Shown: in pieces, positions 19,188-27,093 of the stretch
How positions within the stretch are numbered: the stretch's first letter is position 1
How the letters are laid out: the number at the start of each line of letters is the position of its first letter
Source: Bdellovibrio bacteriovorus HD100
Lineage (GTDB): Bacteria; Bdellovibrionota; Bdellovibrionia; Bdellovibrionales; Bdellovibrionaceae
Assembly (NCBI RefSeq): GCF_000196175.1
Contig: NC_005363.1
Location: 3,718,951 to 3,782,950, forward strand
Direction of reading: 5' to 3'
Length of the DNA: 64,000 nt
Translations under genes and position numbers: made by a program
Notes under the pieces: generated by a model
Told to the model about the DNA's origin: nothing
Seen by the model: the letters and a program-made list of their open reading frames with translations, nothing else
Databases searched by the model: none

Positions 19188-19260
19188 AACCCCCTTCTTG
19201 CGGTGCCCTGTCTTAGGAACACCAGCGACCAAGAGAGTCGCAAATCTTTAGAAGGGGGTT
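19188..19260 (+). promoter_or_regulatory. Candidate three-way-junction leader that hides the ribosome site
   Basis: AACCCCCTTCT 19188-19198 is the perfect complement of AGAAGGGGGTT 19250-19260. The second arm holds the GGGGG ribosome site, five bases before ATG 19264. Inside this 11-base-pair stem are two hairpins: GGTG 19202-19205 with CACC 19220-19223, and GCGAC 19225-19229 with GTCGC 19237-19241 (loop CAAGAGA). The unpaired junction AAATCTTT is at 19242-19249. The shape is that of a small riboswitch or RNA thermometer. I do not recognise a known class. Confidence 0.6.
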
Positions 19261-19263
19261 GTT

Positions 19264-19635
19264 ATGACAAGTCGTATTTCTGAAAACTTAGTGATGGAGT
19301 GCAGAAGAAAACTTCTTACCGCGAAACAGGATGTTTTGAATCGTTTCAGAACAGCCCAGCGCGAACTGGTCCATGCGGAGCGTGGCGGTGACGAAGCAGA
19401 TCAATCTGTCGCCCACATCGAGGAACATTCTTTTTTGATATCCCAGGCCCGCATGAGAAATCAACTGGTCGAGATCGAGATGGCCCTGGCCCGCATCGAG
19501 CAAGGTACCTTCGGTATCTGCGAAGAGACCGAGGAAGTTATCGAATCTGAAAGGTTGCTGGCCATCCCTTGGACACGTCTGTCCATCGAAGGTGCCGAGA
19601 TGCGAGAAGCGGTAAGTCGTAAGTTTGCGCGATAA
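19264..19635 (+). CDS. DksA/TraR-family protein lacking the zinc finger
   Basis: 123 residues. A long N-terminal coiled-coil hairpin (about 5-75, with DEADQSVAHIEEH at the tip region) and the GTFGICEETEEVIESERLLAIPWTRL segment match DksA-type proteins, but only one of the four zinc-binding cysteines remains (Cys in GICEET); the second CxxC is replaced (RLSIEGAE). DksA-type proteins insert the coiled coil into the RNA polymerase secondary channel; cysteine-poor versions are known that fold without zinc. Start ATG 19264 is fixed by the GGGGG site. An intact-finger paralogue follows at 19728. Confidence 0.82.
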   Translation: MTSRISENLVMECRRKLLTAKQDVLNRFRTAQRELVHAERGGDEADQSVAHIEEHSFLISQARMRNQLVEIEMALARIEQGTFGICEETEEVIESERLLAIPWTRLSIEGAEMREAVSRKFAR

Positions 19636-19673
19636 ATAATCACGCTGTGCATTTTTAGTGACAGATAATCATT

Positions 19674-19722
19674 CCCCCGTAATATGCGATCAATTTTCGG
19701 CCAAGGATCATCATATCGGGGG
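19674..19722 (+). promoter_or_regulatory. Second leader with a C-tract facing the ribosome site
   Basis: CCCCCG 19674-19679 pairs with CGGGGG 19717-19722, and ATAT 19682-19685 with ATAT 19713-19716, leaving a two-base bulge and a 27-base loop. The right arm contains the G-rich ribosome site (GGGGGGTGAG) just before ATG 19728. This repeats the theme of the first leader, though the two sequences differ outside the C and G tracts. Confidence 0.5.
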
Positions 19723-19727
19723 GTGAG

Positions 19728-20108
19728 ATGAACGCAACCGAACTCACAGAGTTGACAGAAACTGAACTGCAAAATCTAAAAGAATCTTTGCTCTTCCAAA
19801 AGAGCACGATCCTCAATAAATCACATGAATTTAAAGAGGAGCAATCCAGCATGGCTGCGGTTGCAGATGAGGCGGAAGCCGCTTCTCAGGATATCTCTAA
19901 CAATATCTCCATTCATTTGCACGAACGTGATCGTACTGCTTTGTACGCGATCGAAAGAGCATTGGGGAAGATCGCTGACGGGACCTACGGCCAGTGCGAA
20001 TCCTGCTCTGAAATTATCAATGCCCGCCGTCTGCAAGTACGACCTTTCACAGCCCTTTGTATTGACTGCATGGAAGAACAAGAAAGCCAGACGGGCCTGT
20101 TCCAATAA
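19728..20108 (+). CDS. DksA/TraR-family zinc-finger protein
   Basis: 126 residues. N-terminal coiled coil (about 5-80, with acidic tip ADEAEAASQD) followed by GTYGQCESCSEIINARRL and CIDCMEEQE: the full CxxC...CxxC zinc finger. This is the DksA architecture, which modulates RNA polymerase, often with ppGpp. Length is shorter than E. coli DksA (151), so it may be a DksA paralogue or a TraR-like regulator rather than DksA itself. GGGGGGTGAG precedes ATG 19728. Confidence 0.87.
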   Translation: MNATELTELTETELQNLKESLLFQKSTILNKSHEFKEEQSSMAAVADEAEAASQDISNNISIHLHERDRTALYAIERALGKIADGTYGQCESCSEIINARRLQVRPFTALCIDCMEEQESQTGLFQ

Positions 20109-20141
20109 CATTCCTATTTAAACTCATTGGATGAGGTCCGC

Positions 20142-20168
20142 TGACATGGATGTCAGTCCAATTTTTTA
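20142..20168 (+). terminator. Candidate terminator after the zinc-finger gene
   Basis: CTGACA 20142-20147 pairs with TGTCAG 20152-20157 around TGGA. Four bases later a run of six T (20162-20167) follows. The stem is short, so it is moderate at best. Confidence 0.4.
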
Positions 20169-20261
20169 AATTAATCAACGATTGCGGTTTAGAAAAAACT
20201 GTCTCACACCGAGAAGTCTCATACCAGAAACATAAATTCCCGCATCACGCGGAGGAGCGGT

Positions 20262-22667
20262 ATGAGTTTTGACGATAAAGTCCTAGAAATCCCACAGACC
20301 CTTCCCATGCTACCTGTGAGAGACATCGTAGTATTCCCCTACATGATCATTCCTTTGTTCGTAGGCAGAGACGCTTCGATCCGCTCAGTTGAAGAAGCTT
20401 TGGCAAAAAATCGCCTGATCTTCCTGGCTTCCCAGAAAGACATCACTGAAGAAAATCCATCTCCGGACAACATCTACACTGTTGGTACAGTGGCGATGAT
20501 CATGAGAATGAGAAAACTTTCCGACGGTCGTGTGAAAATCCTTATCCAAGGTGTCGCAAAAGGCCGCGTGAAAAATTTCACCAAAACCTCCCCTTCCTTT
20601 GAAGTGGCTGTTGAAAAGATCGAAGAAACACCGGTTCAAAAAACCGTTGTTGAAAACGAAGCTTTGATCAGAACCGCGAAAGAACACATCGAGCGCATCA
20701 TCGCCCTGGGTCGCCCTCTTTCTCCGGACATCCTGCTGGTATTGGATGATGTTTCTGATCCAGGTCGCATTGCTGACCTTATCGCTTCCAACCTGGGCAT
20801 CAAAGTTCAGGACGCACAGAAGGTTCTGGAAACTTCTGATGCGACAGAAAGACTGAAACTGGTTAACGAGATTCTGGCTGCAGAACTTGAAGTGATGCAG
20901 ACTCAATCCAAAAATCGCACTGGCGCCAAGGACGACATGTCCAAGTCCCAGCGTGAATACTTCCTGCGTGAGCAGATGAAGGCTATAAAGAATGAGCTTG
21001 GAGAAGGCGACTCCAAATCAGAAGAAATGGATGAGTTGCGTGAAAAGCTGGTGAACGCCGGCATGCCGACTCATGTGGAAGCAGAAGCCCTGAAACAACT
21101 GGGCCGTCTGGAGCGTATGCACCCGGATGCATCTGAAGCCACAATGGTTCGTACATACCTTGACTGGATGGCGGATCTTCCTTGGAGCAAAAAATCTGAA
21201 GATCATATTGACCTTAAACGTTCCAAAGAAATTCTGGATGAAGATCACTATGAACTGGAAAAAGCCAAAGACCGTATCATGGAATTCCTGGCGGTTCGCA
21301 AGCTGAAACCAAACCTGAAAGGACCAATCCTGTGCTTCGGCGGTCCTCCAGGCGTGGGTAAAACGTCCTTGGGTAAATCCATCGCTCGTGCGATGGGCCG
21401 TGAATACTTCCGTATCGCTCTGGGCGGCGTGAAGGATGAAGCGGAAATCCGTGGTCACCGCCGCACTTATGTGGGCGCGATGCCGGGTAAAATCATCCAG
21501 GCTCTTCGTCAGGCAAAAACAAGCAATCCAGTGATCGTACTGGATGAAATTGACAAGCTGGGTTCTGACTTCCGTGGTGACCCTTCTGCAGCGATGCTGG
21601 AAGTGCTGGATCCGGAACAAAACGCCACTTTCCGTGACAACTATCTGAATGTCGACTTCGACCTTTCAAATGTGTTGTTCATCGCAACAGCCAACGTGTT
21701 GGAAAATATCCCACCAGCTTTGCGTGACCGTATGGAAATCCTGAACATTCCGGGTTACACCGAGAATGACAAACTGTTGATCACGAAAAAGCATCTGATC
21801 AAGAGACAGATCGAAGCCAACGGTATTACAGAAGAGAATATCAAGTTCACCGATGAAGGTATCAAATACCTGATCGCAGGCTACACTCGCGAAGCGGGTC
21901 TTCGTAACCTGGAGCGTGAAGTCGGTTCCGTCTGCCGTAAAGTGGCTAAGATGGTGGTCATGGAAGAGACAAACTTTGTGGAAGTAAATGCCACAACAGT
22001 TCCGGAGCTTCTGGGTCCTCCAAGATTCCAGCGCGACGACAAAATCGCCGACTCTCAAGTGGGCGTGGTTCAAGGTCTTGCCTGGACACAAGCTGGTGGT
22101 GAAGTTCTCACTATCGAAGCTTTGAAAATGAAAGGTAAAGGACATCTAGCATTGACGGGCCAGCTTGGCGACGTGATGAAAGAGTCCGCTCACGCAGCAA
22201 TGTCTTACGCTCGTGCTCACCAGGAAGAACTGGGCATCCCAGAAGACTTCTTTGAAAAGTACGATGTGCATGTGCACTTGCCAGCCGGTGCGATCCCGAA
22301 AGACGGTCCATCTGCAGGTATCACTCTCACGACCGCTCTTGTGAGTTTGATGACAGGCACTCCGGTTCGTCACGATATCGCCATGACTGGTGAAGTGACC
22401 TTGCAAGGACGAGTACTGCCAGTCGGTGGTATCCGTGAAAAGTGTCTTGCCGCTTTGAACCTGGGTATTACAAACATCATCATCCCGATGGCTTGCCAAA
22501 AGGATCTTGCTGATATCCCTAAGGTGTTCAAGGACAAGATCAACTTCATCCTTGCAGAGAATCTGGATGAGGTCTTCGCAGTCGCCTTCGACAAGTCGGC
22601 TAAAGGTCAGGAAAAAAAGCCTGCCGCGAAGAAAGATCCGAAAAAGACCAAATCGCTTGCGGCCTAA
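20262..22667 (+). CDS. lon: ATP-dependent Lon protease
   Basis: Lon degrades damaged and regulatory proteins in the cytosol. The 801-residue protein has the N-terminal substrate domain (LPMLPVRDIVVFPYM), an AAA+ module with Walker A GPPGVGKTS near 360 and Walker B VIVLDEIDKLG, and the C-terminal protease domain with the Ser in KDGPSAGIT (near 684) and the Lys in GGIREKCLAA (near 727). It ends in a Lys/Ala-rich tail. The ATG at 20262 follows GGAGGAG. Monocistronic. Confidence 0.96.
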   Translation: MSFDDKVLEIPQTLPMLPVRDIVVFPYMIIPLFVGRDASIRSVEEALAKNRLIFLASQKDITEENPSPDNIYTVGTVAMIMRMRKLSDGRVKILIQGVAKGRVKNFTKTSPSFEVAVEKIEETPVQKTVVENEALIRTAKEHIERIIALGRPLSPDILLVLDDVSDPGRIADLIASNLGIKVQDAQKVLETSDATERLKLVNEILAAELEVMQTQSKNRTGAKDDMSKSQREYFLREQMKAIKNELGEGDSKSEEMDELREKLVNAGMPTHVEAEALKQLGRLERMHPDASEATMVRTYLDWMADLPWSKKSEDHIDLKRSKEILDEDHYELEKAKDRIMEFLAVRKLKPNLKGPILCFGGPPGVGKTSLGKSIARAMGREYFRIALGGVKDEAEIRGHRRTYVGAMPGKIIQALRQAKTSNPVIVLDEIDKLGSDFRGDPSAAMLEVLDPEQNATFRDNYLNVDFDLSNVLFIATANVLENIPPALRDRMEILNIPGYTENDKLLITKKHLIKRQIEANGITEENIKFTDEGIKYLIAGYTREAGLRNLEREVGSVCRKVAKMVVMEETNFVEVNATTVPELLGPPRFQRDDKIADSQVGVVQGLAWTQAGGEVLTIEALKMKGKGHLALTGQLGDVMKESAHAAMSYARAHQEELGIPEDFFEKYDVHVHLPAGAIPKDGPSAGITLTTALVSLMTGTPVRHDIAMTGEVTLQGRVLPVGGIREKCLAALNLGITNIIIPMACQKDLADIPKVFKDKINFILAENLDEVFAVAFDKSAKGQEKKPAAKKDPKKTKSLAA

Positions 22668-22709
22668 TCCGCAAGCTACACATCGCCCCTCCCAAAATGT
22701 GATGTTACA

Positions 22710-22738
22710 ACAGAAGGCCGGTAAACCCGGCCTTCTGT
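22710..22738 (+). terminator. Stable hairpin after lon
   Basis: A perfect 12-base-pair stem (22710-22721 with 22727-22738, loop TAAAC), GC-rich in the centre, lies 43 bases past the lon stop. The sequence after it (CTATTC) has few T, so it may depend on structure or on Rho. Confidence 0.6.
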
Positions 22739-22854
22739 CTATTCAGAATTCCTATCGTGTATGCGTCTCACTAAAAAACACTTTTTCTCACTCCAAGACC
22801 AGAAACACCTGCAGTAACTTGTGCTAAACAACCAACAGACTTAACCTGTTATTA

Positions 22855-25398
22855 ATGATATTCAACCGCCTGGGTCAAAGCACCCTCCTGTTCGTGACTG
22901 TATTGTGTGCTATTGGGACCATCTTCGTCCTGAACTCTGCTGATATCCACAAGCGCAATTACGACTTTAAAACCAAAGATTACGATCAGGTGCTTTTAAA
23001 CGAAGTCACAACGTCGGCGTTTGCAGTGATGGAAGCCGCGCTGCAAAGACGGATGTGGGAACCCCCTCCAGACAACGCCTGTCTGAAATCTGAAGATTTC
23101 AATGTTGAGGGTGAACTTGCGGGCGGAATGACATGGAAAGTTTCGGCGAAGTACAATTTCACGACCAAAAACTATGAACTGATCTCGGAAGGTCAGTACC
23201 GTGATCTGAAGGCGTTCTACATAAAACGCATCAAGATTCTGGACGTGTCGGATTATCTGCTGTTCTCAAACTCTCCGAACACCATGACTTTGCGCCGTCT
23301 TTACAATGAAAAATTCCCGACGGCCTTGATTGCGCGCGATCGCCGCATTTACATCAAAGGACCCCTGCAGTTCGGCGGTAACATCCACCGTCCCAACAGT
23401 CATATGAACTGGAGTGGTTCACCCGCCGGCTGGCCGGGCGAATGGGGCACGATCATTCAAGGGGACCGCATTCAGTTTGGCGGTGGCATGCACTACATCC
23501 AGTACAGCATCCCCAAACCAAATCCGGCCGGCAATAATATCGAATCCCTGCTGGCCCCGTATTCAAGTGATCTGGGCACACCGAGCACTCACCACTCTCA
23601 GTTTGGGGCCGCTCAGACGGTGGTCACCCGCGACTACAACAAAGCCCAGACTTTGAAACAACAGGTGATGGACGCCACCGCGGGGCCGCTCAGCAAAGCC
23701 TCTGTGGCCAGCGAAGTTTACCCGATTGCTCTGTTTGGCGGCACACCTCCCCTGCAGTCCTGGTCAGCGACTGATTCCGGGGCTTATTTTAACAACCCCG
23801 ATCGCTACAGCATCTTTAACTATACCTGGGGTGGCGCCAATGGCTTTGGCATTCGCATCGATGCCACCTGCATCTCGCGCTCTGACTCTGGCACGACAAA
23901 AAAAATCTGCTCCCACTCTGAACACTTCCCTCGTGGATTTGCAAAGTGGCGCCAGGATGCGGGCCTTGAAGGAACCCTTTTCACCGCGGATGCCGAAGAA
24001 ATTCCGGCCCCCAGTTTAAACTGGGACAATATGGAAGCTTTGGAAGAGGACGCGCGGTCCTGTGGTGCGGTGATCAGTGCACCCACCAGTCCTTACCAGG
24101 ATTGTGAAATCTGGGACCTCGAGTTCCAGAAAAAGTATGCCGCCAACAACGGATCCAACGTTTGCGGACAGGTTTCCACCATCGACATGAACTCTTTGAC
24201 ACTGAATAATTTCAATCCCGGTCAGCTGACTGATGCCTCCCTGAAAGAGCGTCTGCTTCGTCGGGTTGTCTATACAAAAGTTCCCACTGAAATTCGCCAG
24301 ACATCAGCACAGGGACTGATGCTGGGATCCCTTTCTGCAAATGCCGCCCGGAAAAACTTCTCTTTGTGGGTGGTCTCTGAAGACACCCTGGCTTTGCGAG
24401 GCTATCAACTGGACAACACCTCCCCACTGGACTCCGACCCGGGCAGACTTCGCGAGGTCGTTTTTAATGCGGATGCCAGCAATGCCGGGAAGGAACCACT
24501 TCCCATGGTTTTGCTGTCGCCGGAACGAGTGCACCTGCTCAGTCCCCATTATGTTCCCGCCACTTACAGCTATCTTCAGGGATACTGGCCGGTCGTCAGC
24601 GGACAGATCCGCCCGGTATTGCACAACTATACGGACTATGTTCGCCAGGAAAACGACGGCTTCCGCTATGGCTATCGCACCTTCCGCATGGAAAACATCA
24701 GTCTGATCACCAACGCCAACATCGACACCTCCAATCCCTTTGTCATGCGTGGTCTTTGGAGCGGACCTGATTCCACCGACAGTCAGTTCCCGTCAAACAT
24801 GTGCATGGTCTCTATGGCGGGCCATACCCTGACCCCTTACGGCGGGAACAATCTGCTTACGACAGCAAATGTGCCACCCTATCATTCAGCTCCGAACTCA
24901 CCGATTCCGCCTTTAAGTTCACGCTACTATAACGGTGTGACAGATCATTTCCCAAGATCGTATTATCCCGCCGTGTTCTGGGTTCAGCGCGCCGCTGGCA
25001 TGTCCGCCCGTGAAGAATCTGATTTAATTTACACAGGCATTCGCATGTACACTTCGTTTGATGACTTCGTGCCGACGGGCAAACGAAATCTGAATGTACC
25101 CTTGCACACTTTGACTGACACTCGTTACAACCAGGGCACACAATTTTCCCTGCAGCACAAGAACCTGCAGTGGACCAGCCCTTCTTACTACAACAGCATT
25201 CCGGCGGGGACACCTTGTGTCTTAAACAGCCTCACTCACCGGGAAGCGGCTTACTCCAGCCAGCCGGACTACCATGCAACCCAACCGTCCGTGAACAACG
25301 GACGCTATATCTTTGTTCACGCCGATCCACCTGTGGATTATCGCAACCTGGGCTCTATCATCGGGATTGACCAGCCTATTCTGGAGACCCGACAATAG
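22855..25398 (+). CDS. Large PilX-like or minor-pilin-associated exported protein
   Basis: 847 residues. A short N-terminus (GQSTLLFVTVLCAIGTIFVLNS) with one hydrophobic helix resembles PilX-type minor pilins without the Glu5 and processing site of class III. The rest is a large extracellular-looking domain with many Tyr, Asn, Pro and paired Cys. It lies directly upstream of two clear prepilins with no gap, so a part in assembling a type IV pilus or pseudopilus tip is likely. I cannot name a family. No Shine-Dalgarno precedes ATG 22855. Confidence 0.7.
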   Translation: MIFNRLGQSTLLFVTVLCAIGTIFVLNSADIHKRNYDFKTKDYDQVLLNEVTTSAFAVMEAALQRRMWEPPPDNACLKSEDFNVEGELAGGMTWKVSAKYNFTTKNYELISEGQYRDLKAFYIKRIKILDVSDYLLFSNSPNTMTLRRLYNEKFPTALIARDRRIYIKGPLQFGGNIHRPNSHMNWSGSPAGWPGEWGTIIQGDRIQFGGGMHYIQYSIPKPNPAGNNIESLLAPYSSDLGTPSTHHSQFGAAQTVVTRDYNKAQTLKQQVMDATAGPLSKASVASEVYPIALFGGTPPLQSWSATDSGAYFNNPDRYSIFNYTWGGANGFGIRIDATCISRSDSGTTKKICSHSEHFPRGFAKWRQDAGLEGTLFTADAEEIPAPSLNWDNMEALEEDARSCGAVISAPTSPYQDCEIWDLEFQKKYAANNGSNVCGQVSTIDMNSLTLNNFNPGQLTDASLKERLLRRVVYTKVPTEIRQTSAQGLMLGSLSANAARKNFSLWVVSEDTLALRGYQLDNTSPLDSDPGRLREVVFNADASNAGKEPLPMVLLSPERVHLLSPHYVPATYSYLQGYWPVVSGQIRPVLHNYTDYVRQENDGFRYGYRTFRMENISLITNANIDTSNPFVMRGLWSGPDSTDSQFPSNMCMVSMAGHTLTPYGGNNLLTTANVPPYHSAPNSPIPPLSSRYYNGVTDHFPRSYYPAVFWVQRAAGMSAREESDLIYTGIRMYTSFDDFVPTGKRNLNVPLHTLTDTRYNQGTQFSLQHKNLQWTSPSYYNSIPAGTPCVLNSLTHREAAYSSQPDYHATQPSVNNGRYIFVHADPPVDYRNLGSIIGIDQPILETRQ

Positions 25399-25902
25399 AT
25401 GAACATGAAACTTCTGAACAACTCCGGTATGACTCTTGTTGAAGTGCTTGTGGCCATCGGCATATCTTTGATCAGCTTGACTGTGCTGCTGCAGCTGACT
25501 CTTTCCAATCGCACGCATAAATCCGAAGTGGACCGCTCCATCATCCTCAAAGAGATCCTGACCAACAACGCCATCGAACTTAAAGGCCGTGCGGTGACTG
25601 ACATCCCACTGCCTGGCAACTGCATCGTGCGCACTTACAGCTATCAGACAGAATTTCAAAGTGAAGTGACTCAAGCTGGCAATCCGCCTCTGTGTGGATT
25701 GGCCGATCCGTCCCGTGAAACCATCCAGGTCGTGTGGGAGGTGGAGCCCGCCACCAGCATTGATGCGGATTTCAGCTCACCGTCTTTGAAGCTTCCTAAA
25801 TATTCCAATACGCTAAAAAAGGTGACCCTGCATGTGCGCGGGTATTCCAGCGGAGCCGGAGCGCGCCTGATTCACAATCAGGTGACTCTGTTCAAACGAT
25901 GA
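25399..25902 (+). CDS. Minor pilin, PilV-like prepilin
   Basis: 167 residues with a class III prepilin signal: NNSGMTLVEVLVAIGISL, where Gly precedes the methylated Met, Glu is at +5 and a 20-residue hydrophobic helix follows. The remainder is a globular domain with a Cys pair (NCIVR, PLCGL). The start directly abuts the previous stop (25398), and a second ATG at 25405 is possible. Cleaved and methylated by a prepilin peptidase, it enters a type IV pilus or type II secretion pseudopilus. Confidence 0.85.
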   Translation: MNMKLLNNSGMTLVEVLVAIGISLISLTVLLQLTLSNRTHKSEVDRSIILKEILTNNAIELKGRAVTDIPLPGNCIVRTYSYQTEFQSEVTQAGNPPLCGLADPSRETIQVVWEVEPATSIDADFSSPSLKLPKYSNTLKKVTLHVRGYSSGAGARLIHNQVTLFKR

Positions 25903-26978
25903 AGAAAAACTCGGGCTTCTCTGTCATGGAACTTCTGCTGGCCGTGAGTATTTCCACGATCGTGATCGGAATTGTGACGTATCTGATTCACAATTTCTTT
26001 TCTGAACAGCGCAATCTGGAAGTATGGTCCGGCGGGCAACTTGAAATGTCGATGGCTTTAAAGAATGCCGAAGGCGACATCCGTAACGTCATTCGTTTTG
26101 ACCCGGTTGAAAATCTGACTTCGGCTTCCAGTGTTGCCTATTTCGGACTGACGTCCCTGACGGCGGGGCTTGAGCCGTCCGTGTGCCTGAACGACGCCAC
26201 GGGTTCTGTCATTCGCTACACCACCCTGGACCGAAAGCAGCGCTCCGAACGCGTTCTGCGCGCCTGGTCTGAACTGGCTGATGTTAATAAAACCGGCTCG
26301 TCCCATGAACTGCGCCTGACAGCGGACTCCACCGACAGCTCCATGTTCGGCAGTTCAAAGTCTCCCCGCGAAATTGTCCTGGTGGATGCGGATCGCCGCT
26401 ACATCCGCAGATACAAAGTGGCCTCCCACACCATGCGCTTAAATGCCACACTGGATCCCTATGACGACCAACCCCGCGTCGACTCCTTCGGAAACCCCAT
26501 TAAGTTCAACTATGTCAGCGTGATTCTGAAATCCCCGCCGACCGCGAATGGCAGCACCATCACTCCGAAAACATCGGTTTTTATCACGGGAACAGAAGTG
26601 TATTCCTCCAACACCTACTATCTGTGTTTGCGAAAAAGTGATCGCAGCCTGATCAAGTTTGATGAAAACAGCCGCCAGGAAACGGTGCTGCTACAGAATC
26701 CCCATGCGGATTTCACCATCAATTCTTTCAAAATCGGTTACCTGGCAACCAAGTCGGGACTGCGTGTGGAGCCCGCCAACTTTATTCCTGATATGCTCAA
26801 TGCCTCCAACAACGTGTGCTTTAATACTGTGCTCTTTGATCTGAAGCTCGACGCCTCCGACAGCTATTTGAAGCGGAATCAAACCCAGACCGTCGGGGAT
26901 ATTAAGTCCACCATCAGTCGACAACGCACTGTCTTTTCTCAGAACCTAAATTTGAAGCGTCCTTTGAGTTGCCAATAG
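25899..26978 (+). CDS. Minor pilin, PilW/GspJ-like prepilin
   Basis: 359 residues. The prepilin signal is KKNSGFSVMELLLAVSIS, with cleavage after Gly, methylated Phe and Glu5. The long C-terminal domain (about 40-359) with Cys residues (VCLND, YLCLR, NVCFN) matches PilW-type minor pilins in size. It overlaps the PilV-like gene by four bases (ATGA), ending the operon. Confidence 0.83.
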   Translation: MKKNSGFSVMELLLAVSISTIVIGIVTYLIHNFFSEQRNLEVWSGGQLEMSMALKNAEGDIRNVIRFDPVENLTSASSVAYFGLTSLTAGLEPSVCLNDATGSVIRYTTLDRKQRSERVLRAWSELADVNKTGSSHELRLTADSTDSSMFGSSKSPREIVLVDADRRYIRRYKVASHTMRLNATLDPYDDQPRVDSFGNPIKFNYVSVILKSPPTANGSTITPKTSVFITGTEVYSSNTYYLCLRKSDRSLIKFDENSRQETVLLQNPHADFTINSFKIGYLATKSGLRVEPANFIPDMLNASNNVCFNTVLFDLKLDASDSYLKRNQTQTVGDIKSTISRQRTVFSQNLNLKRPLSCQ

Positions 26979-27093
26979 ACACAGTCGCAAGTTTGTTTAA
27001 TTGAATTAAGTCCTGGAAACCTTCACGGGATCTAGGACCAAGCAGTCTGTTTATTCAGTCCACCTAAGCGCATGATCTCTTTAGAGGTTAATT

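Noticed and set aside
22855..25398. Horizontally acquired island
   Set aside because: Base composition and codon use look like the neighbours, and there are no flanking repeats, tRNA or integrase.
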